Under the pieces are notes generated by a model that saw only the letters and a program-made list of their open reading frames with translations, searched no databases and had not been told where the DNA came from. From the NCBI RefSeq assembly GCF_020169415.1, contig NZ_JAIULG010000001.1, positions 124,001-188,000 on the forward strand: DNA of 64,000 bases. The letters run 5' to 3'. Within the stretch, counting starts at the first letter, position 1. Each line of letters opens with the position of its first letter. Positions 16,108 to 23,908 of the stretch are shown here, piece after piece. The DNA comes from Tsukamurella sp. M9C (GTDB lineage: Bacteria; Actinomycetota; Actinomycetes; Mycobacteriales; Mycobacteriaceae). The position numbers and the translations under genes were made by a program.

Positions 16108-17207
16108 GGTTGGTTCACCAATCTTCCACGGAGGGCGGGCCAGGCGTCGAGCACCTCGTCGTACAGGTCGGGCAGCGTCAGCACGACGGGGCCGTCGAGG
16201 GTGATCAGGTGCTCGGGCGCGACGATCGGGATGTCGGTGCCGGGCATGCGGCGTCCCTGCTTCGACGGTGACGCGTCGGCCACGCAGGTCACGAGGCCCG
16301 CGTCGAGCCCGGCGAGCGCGAACAGGGCCACGGCCCGCGATGCGGCGCCGTAGGCCGCGACGGTGCGGCCCGCTGCGGCGTGCCCCTGCGCCCACTCCCG
16401 GAGCGCCCGGGCCTGGTCGGCGGGCGCGGCGCTGAGGGTGCGCAGGCCCGCGGGGGTGCCGAGGCCGGCTTCGGCCTCGGTCGCGAGGATCCGGCGCACG
16501 ACGGGGTCGGCGGCGCCCGCGCCGGGAACGACATCGGCCGTGCCGGCGTGCCGCACCGCGAGCAGCACGGTGCCGCCGTACAGGTCGAACTCGAAGGCGC
16601 GCACCGGCTCCAGGCCGGCGGCGGCGAGCAACCGCAGCAGGGCCGTCAGCGTGTAGTAGCCGAAGTGGCCGTGCCGCAGGGCGGTCCACTGCTGCTGATC
16701 GACGATGCCGCCGAGCGGCTGGTACTGCAGGAGCAGCACGCCGCCGGGCGCGACGGCCGCGGCGCGCGCGGCGAAGGCGGCCCGCTGGTCCGGCTCGTGC
16801 ATGATCCCGAAGCTGTCGAGCACCACGTCGGCGGGGCCGTCGGTCTCGTGGAAGCCGCGGTCCGCGAGCAGCGGCACCCAGGTGCCGCCGTGCGGGCTGC
16901 CGAACTCGCGCACCGTCGTACCGGGGAGGAGGCCGGCGTCGGCGACCCGGCCCACCGCGTCGGCGGCCTGCTCGCGCAGGGCGCGCGGCTCCACGCCGCG
17001 CGGCTCGTCCGTCACGGTGTCATCGTCGGCGAGTTGCGCGAGTCCGCACGCCGCGCACAGGTCCATCGCGAGCGGATGCGCGGATTCGCCGGGGTCCACC
17101 GGGGATCCGGCGGCCGGGAAGTGGTCCGCCGCGGGGACGCGGCCGAGGTCCAGCACCCGGGTGAGCTTGGGAGAGCCGCACGCGCGGCACGCACGGGCGT
17201 GTCTCAT
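16104..17207 (-). CDS. C-methyltransferase-type protein with zinc-binding N-terminus and degenerate SAM motif
   Basis: A 367-residue protein with the three-part layout of sugar C-methyltransferases. The N-terminus is a putative zinc-binding domain (CRACGSPK and CAACGLAQL). A central methyltransferase-like domain (~75-240) follows, with a C-terminal Rossmann-like domain including VAAYGAASRAVALFALAG (~288) and a terminal LPDLYDEVL. The SAM motif is unusual: VREFGSPHGGTW replaces the expected E-x-G-(S/A)-N-D-G, and the usual NN-x-x-AH stretch reads DSFGIMHEPD. It may have altered activity or act as a partner of the paralogue at 20231. Confidence 0.75.
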   Translation of the reverse strand: MRHARACRACGSPKLTRVLDLGRVPAADHFPAAGSPVDPGESAHPLAMDLCAACGLAQLADDDTVTDEPRGVEPRALREQAADAVGRVADAGLLPGTTVREFGSPHGGTWVPLLADRGFHETDGPADVVLDSFGIMHEPDQRAAFAARAAAVAPGGVLLLQYQPLGGIVDQQQWTALRHGHFGYYTLTALLRLLAAAGLEPVRAFEFDLYGGTVLLAVRHAGTADVVPGAGAADPVVRRILATEAEAGLGTPAGLRTLSAAPADQARALREWAQGHAAAGRTVAAYGAASRAVALFALAGLDAGLVTCVADASPSKQGRRMPGTDIPIVAPEHLITLDGPVVLTLPDLYDEVLDAWPALRGRLVNQP

Positions 17208-17221
17208 GGCAGCATGTCCTC

Positions 17222-17776
17222 ATGCGCATCGAGCAGACCGACCTGGCCGACGTCCTGCTGCTGGTTCCCACTCCGCACGCCGACGACCGGGGCCTGTTCA
17301 CCCGCACCTTCGATGCGGAGATCTTCGACGAGTACCTCGGGGAGCCGGGCGCCGCAGCGCGATTCGTGCAGGACTCGCAGTCCCGCTCGGTGCGGGGCGT
17401 GCTCCGCGGGATGCACGGCCGCTCCGGCCGGGGAGAGGCCAAGCTGGTGCGCTGCGCGCACGGCGCGGTGCACGACGTCCTGGTGGACGCGCGACCGTAC
17501 TCGCCCACCTTCGGCCGGTCGCAGGCCTTCCGCCTGGACGACGAGGCCTTCCGCACGCTGTACGTGCCGCCGGGCTTCCTGCACGGCTTCCAGGCGCTGA
17601 CCGACGTGGCGGACGTCTGCTACCGGATCGACCGCCCGCACGACCCCGCCGAGGATCTCGCGGTGCACCACGCCGATCCGGAACTGGCCCTGCAGTGGCC
17701 GCTGGCCGCGTCGATCGTCTCGCCGCGGGACCGCGCGGCCGGCACGTGGGCCGACCTGCGCGCGCGCCTGGGCTGA
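17222..17776 (+). CDS. dTDP-4-dehydrorhamnose 3,5-epimerase-like protein (RmlC family)
   Basis: A 184-residue cupin with RmlC landmarks: FTRTFDAEIFDEYLG, SVRGVLRGMH with the catalytic-type His65, AKLVR (Lys74), VLVDARPYSPTFG (Asp89), VPPGFLHGF and a terminal DPELALQWPL. In the usual YK-x-TD-x-Y motif the second tyrosine, the general acid in RmlC, is replaced by His140 (Tyr134 begins the motif). It is therefore more likely a 3- or 5-only epimerase or an otherwise altered member. It stands alone on the plus strand between two leftward blocks and would act on a 4-keto-6-deoxy NDP-sugar. Confidence 0.8.
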   Translation: MRIEQTDLADVLLLVPTPHADDRGLFTRTFDAEIFDEYLGEPGAAARFVQDSQSRSVRGVLRGMHGRSGRGEAKLVRCAHGAVHDVLVDARPYSPTFGRSQAFRLDDEAFRTLYVPPGFLHGFQALTDVADVCYRIDRPHDPAEDLAVHHADPELALQWPLAASIVSPRDRAAGTWADLRARLG

Positions 17777-17781
17777 GCCGG

Positions 17782-18798
17782 TCATCGCCGGCGCATCGAC
17801 GCGTCGATCGCGCCCTCGCCCTGCAGCTCCTTGAGCACGGCGAGCCGGGTGAAGTCGTCGTGGAAGGAGCGTTCGGTGAGCCCGTACTCGGTGTAGGCCC
17901 GGTGCAGCTCGGCCGCGCCGTCCGCCACCGTCCACTGCGCCTCGAAGCCGAGTTCGTCGCGGGCGCGGGAGAAGTCGACCCGGTAGGAGCGCGGGTCGTT
18001 GCCCGCCTCGCCGGTGATCCGGACCGCGGCGTCGGGGACCACGTCGACCACGGCCTGCGCGATCTCGGCGACGGTCACGTTGTTGCGCTCGGTGCCGACG
18101 TTGTAGGCGCGCGCCGAGATCGTGTCCTTCGGCGCGGTGAGGCAGGTGGCGAAGGCGCGGGCGATGTCCTGTGCGTGCACCAGCGGGCGCCACGGCGTCC
18201 CGTCGGAGAGCACCAGCACCTCGCCGGTGAGCACCGCGTAGCCCATCAGGTTGTTGAGCACGATGTCCGCGCGCAGCCGCGGCGAGAAGCCGAAGGCCGT
18301 GGCGTTGCGCAGGAAGACGGGCGTGAAGTCGGCGTCCGCGAGGGCCGCGGCGTCGTCCTCGACCCGCACCTTGCTGATCGCGTACGGCGTGATCGGGTTG
18401 AGCGGGGCGTCCTCGGTCACGAGGCCGTCGCCCGCGGCGCCGTAGACGGAACACGTGGAGGCGTACAGGAACCGGGACACGCCCGCCTCCTTCGCCAGCC
18501 GCGCGAGCCGGCTCGACGCGGCGTGGTTGATGTCGTAGGTGATCTCCGGTGCCAGCGAGCCGAGGGGGTCGTTGGACAGGGCCGCGAGGTGGATCACCGC
18601 GTCGAAGCCCTGCAGCTCGTCGACGGTCACGTCGCGCAGGTCGGTGGTGATCGTGGGCGGGTCGGCCACCGCCGGCCCGAGGACGCGGTCGGCGAAGAGC
18701 CCGGAGTCGAGGCCGGTGACCTCGTGTCCCTCCGCGCGCAGGATCGGTGCCATCACCGTTCCCAGGTATCCCTGGCTGCCCGTGAGCAGGACCTTCAT
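17782..18798 (-). CDS. NDP-sugar epimerase/dehydratase (extended SDR)
   Basis: A 338-residue extended SDR. It opens with MKVLLTGSQGYLGTVM (GxxGxxG for NAD). It contains VIHLAALSNDPLG (~85), YASTCSVYG (~118) and the catalytic YAISK (~144), then a substrate region LRNATAFGFSPRLRAD and VHAQDIARAF. The family epimerises, reduces or dehydrates nucleotide sugars. Its ATG overlaps the preceding deacetylase gene's stop by 4 nt, tying it to the nucleotidyltransferase and C-methyltransferase genes. Product chemistry (4-keto reduction or epimerisation) cannot be read from sequence alone. Confidence 0.85.
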   Translation of the reverse strand: MKVLLTGSQGYLGTVMAPILRAEGHEVTGLDSGLFADRVLGPAVADPPTITTDLRDVTVDELQGFDAVIHLAALSNDPLGSLAPEITYDINHAASSRLARLAKEAGVSRFLYASTCSVYGAAGDGLVTEDAPLNPITPYAISKVRVEDDAAALADADFTPVFLRNATAFGFSPRLRADIVLNNLMGYAVLTGEVLVLSDGTPWRPLVHAQDIARAFATCLTAPKDTISARAYNVGTERNNVTVAEIAQAVVDVVPDAAVRITGEAGNDPRSYRVDFSRARDELGFEAQWTVADGAAELHRAYTEYGLTERSFHDDFTRLAVLKELQGEGAIDASMRRR

Positions 18799-19448
18799 CG
18801 ATTTCCTCCGAGATCTACGATCGCTTTTTCCAGCATGAAGCCCTCGGCGTAGGTGGAGCGGCACTGGATGCCGCGCAGCCGCGCCAGGCCGAGGAAGGAC
18901 TCGTCGTCGAACCAGTCGTGGTCGACCTGCGAGGGGTAGTGCTCCGTGAGCAGCCGCGTCTTCGCCATCGCGGCGTACGCCGAGAGCGGGTTGAAGACGG
19001 TGGGCCGCGGGGTGTCGGTCTCCCACTTGAGGATCTCGTAGCCGAGGATCAGGTGGTCCCGGAACTCCTGCGGCACCAGCTCCGCGAGCTGGCGGTGGTC
19101 CTGGTGCGCGTCGCCCCGGTGGGGCGCGAAGACGATGTCGGGCGATGCCGACCGCTTGAACTGCGCCAGCAGGGATTTCTCCCGCTGCCAGTGCGCGGGG
19201 GCCCGCCCGTCGGGCAGGTCCAGCACCGTGATGTGCAGTTCCGCCTCCGGCGCGAACGCGGCGAGAGCCGCCCGCTCCTCCGCCTCCCGCGGGGTGCCTG
19301 CGCCGCTGCCCACGAAGGCCCGCACGCGCAGACCGGGATTGGCCTCCGCGAGCTGGAGCAGGGTTCCGCCCATGCCGATCGCGATGTCGTCGCAGTGCGC
19401 GCCGAGGACCGCGATCTCGGAGATCCGGCCGGCGGAGAGCCCGATCAT
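18795..19448 (-). CDS. PIG-L/LmbE-family deacetylase
   Basis: A 217-residue protein with the zinc-binding signatures of PIG-L deacetylases: AVLGAHCDDIAIGMGGTLL near the start (AHPDD with Pro replaced by Cys) and FAPHRGDAHQDHRQL (HxDH, ~113). Family members remove acetyl groups from N-acetylglucosaminyl compounds, as in mycothiol or GPI-anchor synthesis. Here the gene is overlapped by 4 nt on both sides inside a nucleotide-sugar operon, so the natural target is an N-acetyl amino sugar of this pathway. It would free an amine for later decoration. Confidence 0.82.
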   Translation of the reverse strand: MIGLSAGRISEIAVLGAHCDDIAIGMGGTLLQLAEANPGLRVRAFVGSGAGTPREAEERAALAAFAPEAELHITVLDLPDGRAPAHWQREKSLLAQFKRSASPDIVFAPHRGDAHQDHRQLAELVPQEFRDHLILGYEILKWETDTPRPTVFNPLSAYAAMAKTRLLTEHYPSQVDHDWFDDESFLGLARLRGIQCRSTYAEGFMLEKAIVDLGGNR

Positions 19449-20227
19449 CCGACCGGGTCCTTCCACACCATCCAGGGGCGGTCGCCGCGGGCGTAGCCGG
19501 CGTCGAGGTCGGCCCGCTCCTTGAAGGTGTCGGCCGGCTTCCAGAAGCCGCGGTGCTTGTAGCCCAACAGCTTCCCCTCCTTGGCCAGCGCCGTGCACGA
19601 GTCCGCCACCAGGTCGCCGCCGGGCGGCAGGTGATCGAACACCTCCTGGGTCAGCACGAAGTAGCCGCCGTTCTCCCAGATCGGGAACTCGGAGACGGGG
19701 GTGATGCCGGTGACCTTCGACTCGCCGTCCACGTCCACGCAGTGGAACGAGGACTGCGGCGGCACCAGCAGCATCGACGCGGCGGAACCGGTCTCCTTGA
19801 CTTGGTCGATGATGGTGTTCATCGGGGCGTCGCTGAGCACGTCGGCGTAGTTGGCGAGGAAGTACTCGTCGCCGTCCAGGTAGGGCCGCGCGCGCCGGAG
19901 GCGTTCGCCGATAGCGGATTCGAGGCCGGTGTCGACGAAGGTGATCGTCCACTCGCGCATGTCGGCGCCGAGCAGCTCCACCTCGCCGCCACGGATCACG
20001 AAGTCGTTCGACTCGGTCTCGCGGTAGTTGAGGAAGTAGTTCTTGATGTGCTGCGCGCCGTAACCCAGGCACAGCACGAACTCGGTGTGCCCGAAATGGG
20101 CGTAGTACCGCATGACGTGCCAGATCAGCGGCCGCGGGCCCACGAGCTGCATGGGCTTGGGCACCATGTCGTCCGCGGTGTTGCGCATGCGCATGCCGTA
20201 GCCGCCGCAGAACAGGACAACCTTCAT
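19445..20227 (-). CDS. Sugar-1-phosphate nucleotidyltransferase (RfbF-like)
   Basis: A 260-residue Rossmann-like nucleotidyltransferase. The N-terminal signature reads MKVVLFCGGYGMRMR, close to the GGxGTR-type loop, followed by VPKPMQLVGPRPLIWHVM. It has the metal-region LANYADVLSD (~125), and late landmarks FPIWENGGYFVLTQEVFD and GYKHRGFWKPADTFKE shared with glucose-1-phosphate cytidylyltransferases. It activates a sugar phosphate for the block 16.1-21.5 kb. CDP-glucose formation is the best guess by similarity, but the base specificity is inferred. It overlaps the deacetylase start by 4 nt. Confidence 0.8.
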   Translation of the reverse strand: MKVVLFCGGYGMRMRNTADDMVPKPMQLVGPRPLIWHVMRYYAHFGHTEFVLCLGYGAQHIKNYFLNYRETESNDFVIRGGEVELLGADMREWTITFVDTGLESAIGERLRRARPYLDGDEYFLANYADVLSDAPMNTIIDQVKETGSAASMLLVPPQSSFHCVDVDGESKVTGITPVSEFPIWENGGYFVLTQEVFDHLPPGGDLVADSCTALAKEGKLLGYKHRGFWKPADTFKERADLDAGYARGDRPWMVWKDPVG

Positions 20228-20230
20228 CGC

Positions 20231-21478
20231 TCAGACCTCCGTGGTGGCGGCGGCCGGCCGCGCGGTGTGCAACTGGGGCATGGGGTAGACCACCTCGGTG
20301 CCCTGGTCGATCAGGGGACGCAGCTGCTCGGTGATCTCGGTCTCGAGGTTCCACGGCAGCACGACGATCACGTCGGGGCGGTCGGCGTCGAGCCGCTCGG
20401 GCTCGTGGATGGGGATGCGTGTGCCGGGGGTGAACCGCCCGTGCTTGTAGGGATTGCGGTCCACGGTGTACTCGAGCAGGTCGGGCCGGATGCCGCAGTA
20501 GTTGAGCAGCGTGTTGCCCTTGCCCGGGGCGCCGTAGCCGGCCACCCGCTTGCCGGCGGCGCGGCACTCGAGCAGGAAACGGAGCAGGTCCTGCCGGGCC
20601 CGGTCGGCCTGCGCCTGCATGCCGGTGTAGCCGGAGAGCGCGTGCAGCCCGGCCTCCTCCTCGATCCGCAGCACCTCGCGCACCCGGTCCGACGGTGCCT
20701 GCGCGACCCCGTCGGGGCGCGCCCAGACGCGGATCGAGCCGCCGTGGGTGGGGATGGTCTCGACGTCGACGACCGCGAGGCCCGCGGTCGCGAGCGCGCG
20801 CTGGGCGCTGAGCACCGTGTAGTACTGGAAGTGCTCGTGGTAGATCGTGTCGAACTGGCCCTCGGCGACGAGGGCGAGCGCGTGGTGCACCTCGATGCTC
20901 AGCCAGCCGTCGTCCGCGAGCAGGCCCCGCAGGCCCTGGGTGAAGCCCAGGAGGTCGGGGATGTGCGCGTAGACGTTGTTCGCGACCACGAGATCGGCGG
21001 GGCCGTGCTCGGCGCGGACCTGCGCGGCGGTCTCCGGGCCGAGGAAGGCGGTCACCGTCGGGACGCCCTTGTCGCGGGCGGCCTGCCCGACGTTGACCGA
21101 GGGCTCGATGCCGAGGCAGGGCACGCCGGCGGCGACCGCGTGCTGCAACAGGTATCCGTCGTTGCTCGCGACCTCGATGATGAGGCTGTCGCCGTCGAGT
21201 TCGAGGCGTCGGATCGAGTCGTCGACGAATCGGCGCGCGTGGTCGACCCAGCTCGCCGAGAACGAGGAGAAGTACGCGTACTCCGAGAAGGTCTCCTCGG
21301 GGAGGATCAGCGCGGGGATCTGGAGGAGCAGGCACTCCTCGCAGATCCGCAGGTGCAGGGGGTAGGTGGGCTCGGGGCCGTCCAGTTCCGCTGCCGTGAG
21401 GAACATTTCACAAGGTGGTGTGGCGCCCAGATCGACCACGCTGCGCAGCCGGGGCGAGCCGCATAGACGGCATTTCAT
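20231..21478 (-). CDS. NDP-hexose C-methyltransferase
   Basis: A 415-residue protein with the full TylC3-type architecture. The N-terminal zinc finger has CRLCGSPRLR, a Cys in TPPCEMF and CEECLLLQ. The SAM domain has intact motif I in LIIEVASNDGYLLQHAVAAG (~98) and VVANNVYAHIPDLLGFTQG (~163). The C-terminal Rossmann-like domain starts near GKRVAGYGAPGKGNTLLNYCG (~290) and ends with VVLPWNLETEITEQL. The family adds a methyl branch to C-3 of 4-keto-2,6-dideoxy NDP-sugars. It is the first gene of a four-gene leftward operon, 3 nt before the nucleotidyltransferase. Confidence 0.86.
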   Translation of the reverse strand: MKCRLCGSPRLRSVVDLGATPPCEMFLTAAELDGPEPTYPLHLRICEECLLLQIPALILPEETFSEYAYFSSFSASWVDHARRFVDDSIRRLELDGDSLIIEVASNDGYLLQHAVAAGVPCLGIEPSVNVGQAARDKGVPTVTAFLGPETAAQVRAEHGPADLVVANNVYAHIPDLLGFTQGLRGLLADDGWLSIEVHHALALVAEGQFDTIYHEHFQYYTVLSAQRALATAGLAVVDVETIPTHGGSIRVWARPDGVAQAPSDRVREVLRIEEEAGLHALSGYTGMQAQADRARQDLLRFLLECRAAGKRVAGYGAPGKGNTLLNYCGIRPDLLEYTVDRNPYKHGRFTPGTRIPIHEPERLDADRPDVIVVLPWNLETEITEQLRPLIDQGTEVVYPMPQLHTARPAAATTEV

Positions 21479-21920
21479 GATGTATTCCGTAACTCTTCGC
21501 GGGGCTTCGATCGTTGAGCATAGACCTTCACAGCTTTTCTGGTTGCAAACGGTTAATCATCTTGCGATTGCAACGCTGACGGTCTACGGTAGCAACCGGC
21601 GGCCATTCGATCCGCCGCGCGGCGCTCGGAGAGTCGAGGGGTGCCGTCGCGGAGGGGCCGAGGCCCGGATGCGGTGAGGATGGCTTGTGAACAGGGCGAA
21701 CGATGTTCTCGGCGAGTGATTCGCACCGGACCCGGGGGTGGCCGTGAGCACCGTCACGCCACCGGGCGGGGCGATGCGCGCACGGGACCACGAAGACATG
21801 AGACGAAGCTCACTGGATTAGCTATTCGCAACTGCAATATGTAGATTGTCGATTCTGGCCTAGTCGGGACGGCGCATTGTTTCGGGGCCCGCAGCGACGG
21901 ACGAATGTGAGGAGCGGGAC
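21479..21920 (+). promoter_or_regulatory. 442-nt divergent intergenic region with hairpin and promoter motifs
   Basis: No convincing gene was found. The flanks are relatively AT-rich. A degenerate promoter motif (TTGCGATTGCAACGCT) lies at 21562-21577, and GTTGCAAACGGTTAATC just before it resembles an inverted partner. A stable hairpin spans about 21731-21766: GGTGG (37-41) and CGTGA (43-47) pair with TCACG and CCACC (54-63), extended by CCC/GGG. It serves divergent genes at 21478 (minus) and 21921 (plus). Confidence 0.5.
21826..21841 (+). promoter_or_regulatory. Promoter-proximal motif TCGCAACTGCAATATG
   Basis: The best copy of the motif also found at 4459-4474 (minus) and 11783-11798 (plus). 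It is followed by TAGATT (21842-21847), a possible -10 for the sugar phosphotransferase gene 74 nt downstream. Confidence 0.4.
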
Positions 21921-23474
21921 TTGTCGATCGACACCTGGGCAGCGGCACCTGTCGCCCCGGCGGAGCCCTTGCCCGTCGCCGTCATCACGCCCGAGAAGAC
22001 CTCGACCGCCGCGCCCGACCACTCGGCTTCGTCGACCCCCATGATCGCCGTGCCGCGGGTTCCTTCGGCCCGCGCGGTGGCAGATGCCCACCGGACCCGC
22101 CTGAGCCGTCGGATCGTCGCCGCGGACGCGGCCGTCGCCGTCGCGGCCTCCGCCGCGGGACTCACGGTCGGCTACGCCGAGGGCGAGAGCGTCCCCGAAC
22201 TGGCGGCCATCGTCATCGGAGCGAACCTGTTCTGGTTCCTCCGCCTCTGGCGCTCCCGGCCGATGGCCCTGCCCCTCCTCCAGCTCGGTTCGCCCGAGCT
22301 GCGCCGCGTGCTCGTCACGGCTCAGCTCGTCTACGGGCCGCTGGCGCTGATCGAGCTGCTCTTCCCCTGGATGCTCCCGCACGCGCTGTTCGTCGCCTCG
22401 GCGCCCGTCGCCGTGGCCGGCGCGCTCCTCGTGCGTCTCCGGTTCCGGCACAGCGCCGCCGCCGTGGCCCCGGTGCCCACGCTCGTGGTCGGCGGCTTCG
22501 CCTCGGCCACCGCGTCCGCCCGGAGCCTGCTCCAGGCCGACACCGCGGGCGCGCAGGTCGTCGGCGTCTGCCTCCCCGCGAACGACGCCGTCGTGGTCGA
22601 CGCGATCGAGCTCTCCGGCACGCGGATCCCCGTCGTGGGCACCGACCGCACGGTGATCGAGTCGGCGCGTGAGACCGGCGCCGGGATCGTGGTGCTCACC
22701 GCCACGGACTCCCTCGGCCCCGACGACGTCCGCGAGCTGATGTGGCAGCTCGCCGCGGAGGGCATCGAACTCGTGGTCACGGCCGGCCTGCCCGACGTCG
22801 CCCGCGCCCGCATGGTCACCGGCTCCGTCGGGCGCACCCCGATGACGCACGTCGCCGCGCCGCAGCCCGCACGCTCCTACGGGCTCGGCAAGCGCCTGCT
22901 CGACCTCGCGGTCGCCGGCACCGGCGTGCTCGTGACGGCTCCCGTGATGCTCGTGATCGCCGCCGCGGTCAAGGCGGACAGCCGCGGCCCCGTCTTCTAC
23001 CGCGCCCAGCGCGTCGGCGCGGGCGGCGAGCTCTTCGACATGATCAAGTTCCGCAGCATGCACGTCGACTCCGACGTCCGGCGCGACGTGCTGGCGGACG
23101 AGAACATGGGCGCCGGACCGCTGTTCAAGGTCAAGAACGATCCTCGGGTCACCCGGGTGGGCCGGTTCATCCGCCGGTACAGCCTGGACGAGCTGCCGCA
23201 GTTCTTCAACGTGCTCGGCGGGTCGATGTCGGTGGTCGGACCGCGCCCGGCGCTCGCGCACGAGGTCGAGCAGTATCCGCCGGTCATGCTCCGCCGGATG
23301 CTGGTCAAGCCCGGCGTCACCGGCGCTTGGCAGGTCAACGGCCGGTCGAATCTCAGCTGGGACGAGTCGATCCGGCTCGACGTGGGCTACGTCGAGAACT
23401 GGTCGCTCGGCCGGGACGTGGGCATCATCGCGCGGACCGTGCGCACGGTGCTCGCCTCCGACGGCGCGTACTGA
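21921..23474 (+). CDS. Polyprenyl-phosphate sugar phosphotransferase (exopolysaccharide initiating enzyme)
   Basis: A 517-residue protein of the polyprenyl glycosylphosphotransferase family. The N-terminal half has four or five membrane helices and a CoA-binding-like domain (PTLVVGGFASATASARSLLQ). A further helix (~330-350) leads into the catalytic domain: RGPVFYRAQRVGAGGELFDMIKFRSM, RRYSLDELPQFFNVLGGSMSVVGPRPALAHE and KPGVTGAWQVNGRSNLSWDESIRLD. It transfers a sugar phosphate, often glucose or galactose, to undecaprenyl phosphate, the first step of the polymer made by this locus. A TTG start is chosen because GAGGAGCGGG precedes it. Confidence 0.92.
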   Translation: MSIDTWAAAPVAPAEPLPVAVITPEKTSTAAPDHSASSTPMIAVPRVPSARAVADAHRTRLSRRIVAADAAVAVAASAAGLTVGYAEGESVPELAAIVIGANLFWFLRLWRSRPMALPLLQLGSPELRRVLVTAQLVYGPLALIELLFPWMLPHALFVASAPVAVAGALLVRLRFRHSAAAVAPVPTLVVGGFASATASARSLLQADTAGAQVVGVCLPANDAVVVDAIELSGTRIPVVGTDRTVIESARETGAGIVVLTATDSLGPDDVRELMWQLAAEGIELVVTAGLPDVARARMVTGSVGRTPMTHVAAPQPARSYGLGKRLLDLAVAGTGVLVTAPVMLVIAAAVKADSRGPVFYRAQRVGAGGELFDMIKFRSMHVDSDVRRDVLADENMGAGPLFKVKNDPRVTRVGRFIRRYSLDELPQFFNVLGGSMSVVGPRPALAHEVEQYPPVMLRRMLVKPGVTGAWQVNGRSNLSWDESIRLDVGYVENWSLGRDVGIIARTVRTVLASDGAY

Positions 23475-23494
23475 CGGGACGTATCGTCGTCGGA

Positions 23495-23908
23495 GTGCAG
23501 GAGATCCCACCCCCTCCGACGGTGTCCGACGGCCCGCGGCTGCCCACCGACCGCCGCACGCTGGCGTGCGTCGCGCTCGGCGGCGCTCTGGCCGCCGTCG
23601 CCGCGAGCCGGCTCTCCTCCGCGCCGGCGTGGCGGGCCCTGGAGTTCGACGTCCGGATCGCGGGCCTCGCCGTGCTCTCGCTCCTGACCGGGGCGCTCTT
23701 CGCCCTCCGCGACGTGATCGGCGACCGCTGGTTCGCCTTCCTCGTCTTCGGGGTCCTGGCGGGATTCGGCTCGGTGGGCGTCTACGGCCTGCTGTCCCTG
23801 CTCGCGATGCCCCCGTCGGCGGGTGTGCGCTTCCTGTTCGCGGCCCCCGCCGTCGCGGCCCTGGGGATAGCCGCGGGCCGGGCGATCGTGCGGAGGGCGC
23901 GGCGATGA
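23495..23908 (+). CDS. Small four-helix membrane protein, possibly a divergent FluC/CrcB member
   Basis: About 137 residues from GTG 23495 with four hydrophobic helices. The skeleton resembles CrcB/FluC fluoride channels: an initial ALGGALAAVAASRL (compare GGxxGAxxRY), a second-helix AGLAVLSLLTGALFALR (compare VNxxGSFLLG), and FGVLAGFGSVGVYG where FluC has GGFTTFSTF. The signature Asn and Thr/Phe residues are missing, so this is either a degenerate paralogue or an unrelated small membrane protein. It overlaps the next gene by 4 nt; paired crcB genes are common in actinobacteria. Confidence 0.5.
   Translation: MQEIPPPPTVSDGPRLPTDRRTLACVALGGALAAVAASRLSSAPAWRALEFDVRIAGLAVLSLLTGALFALRDVIGDRWFAFLVFGVLAGFGSVGVYGLLSLLAMPPSAGVRFLFAAPAVAALGIAAGRAIVRRARR

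Noticed and set aside
21641-21844. Possible small protein gene in the 442-nt gap
   Set aside because: It has no ribosome-binding site, a low-complexity Arg/Gly-rich product, and covers the promoter motif of the phosphotransferase gene.
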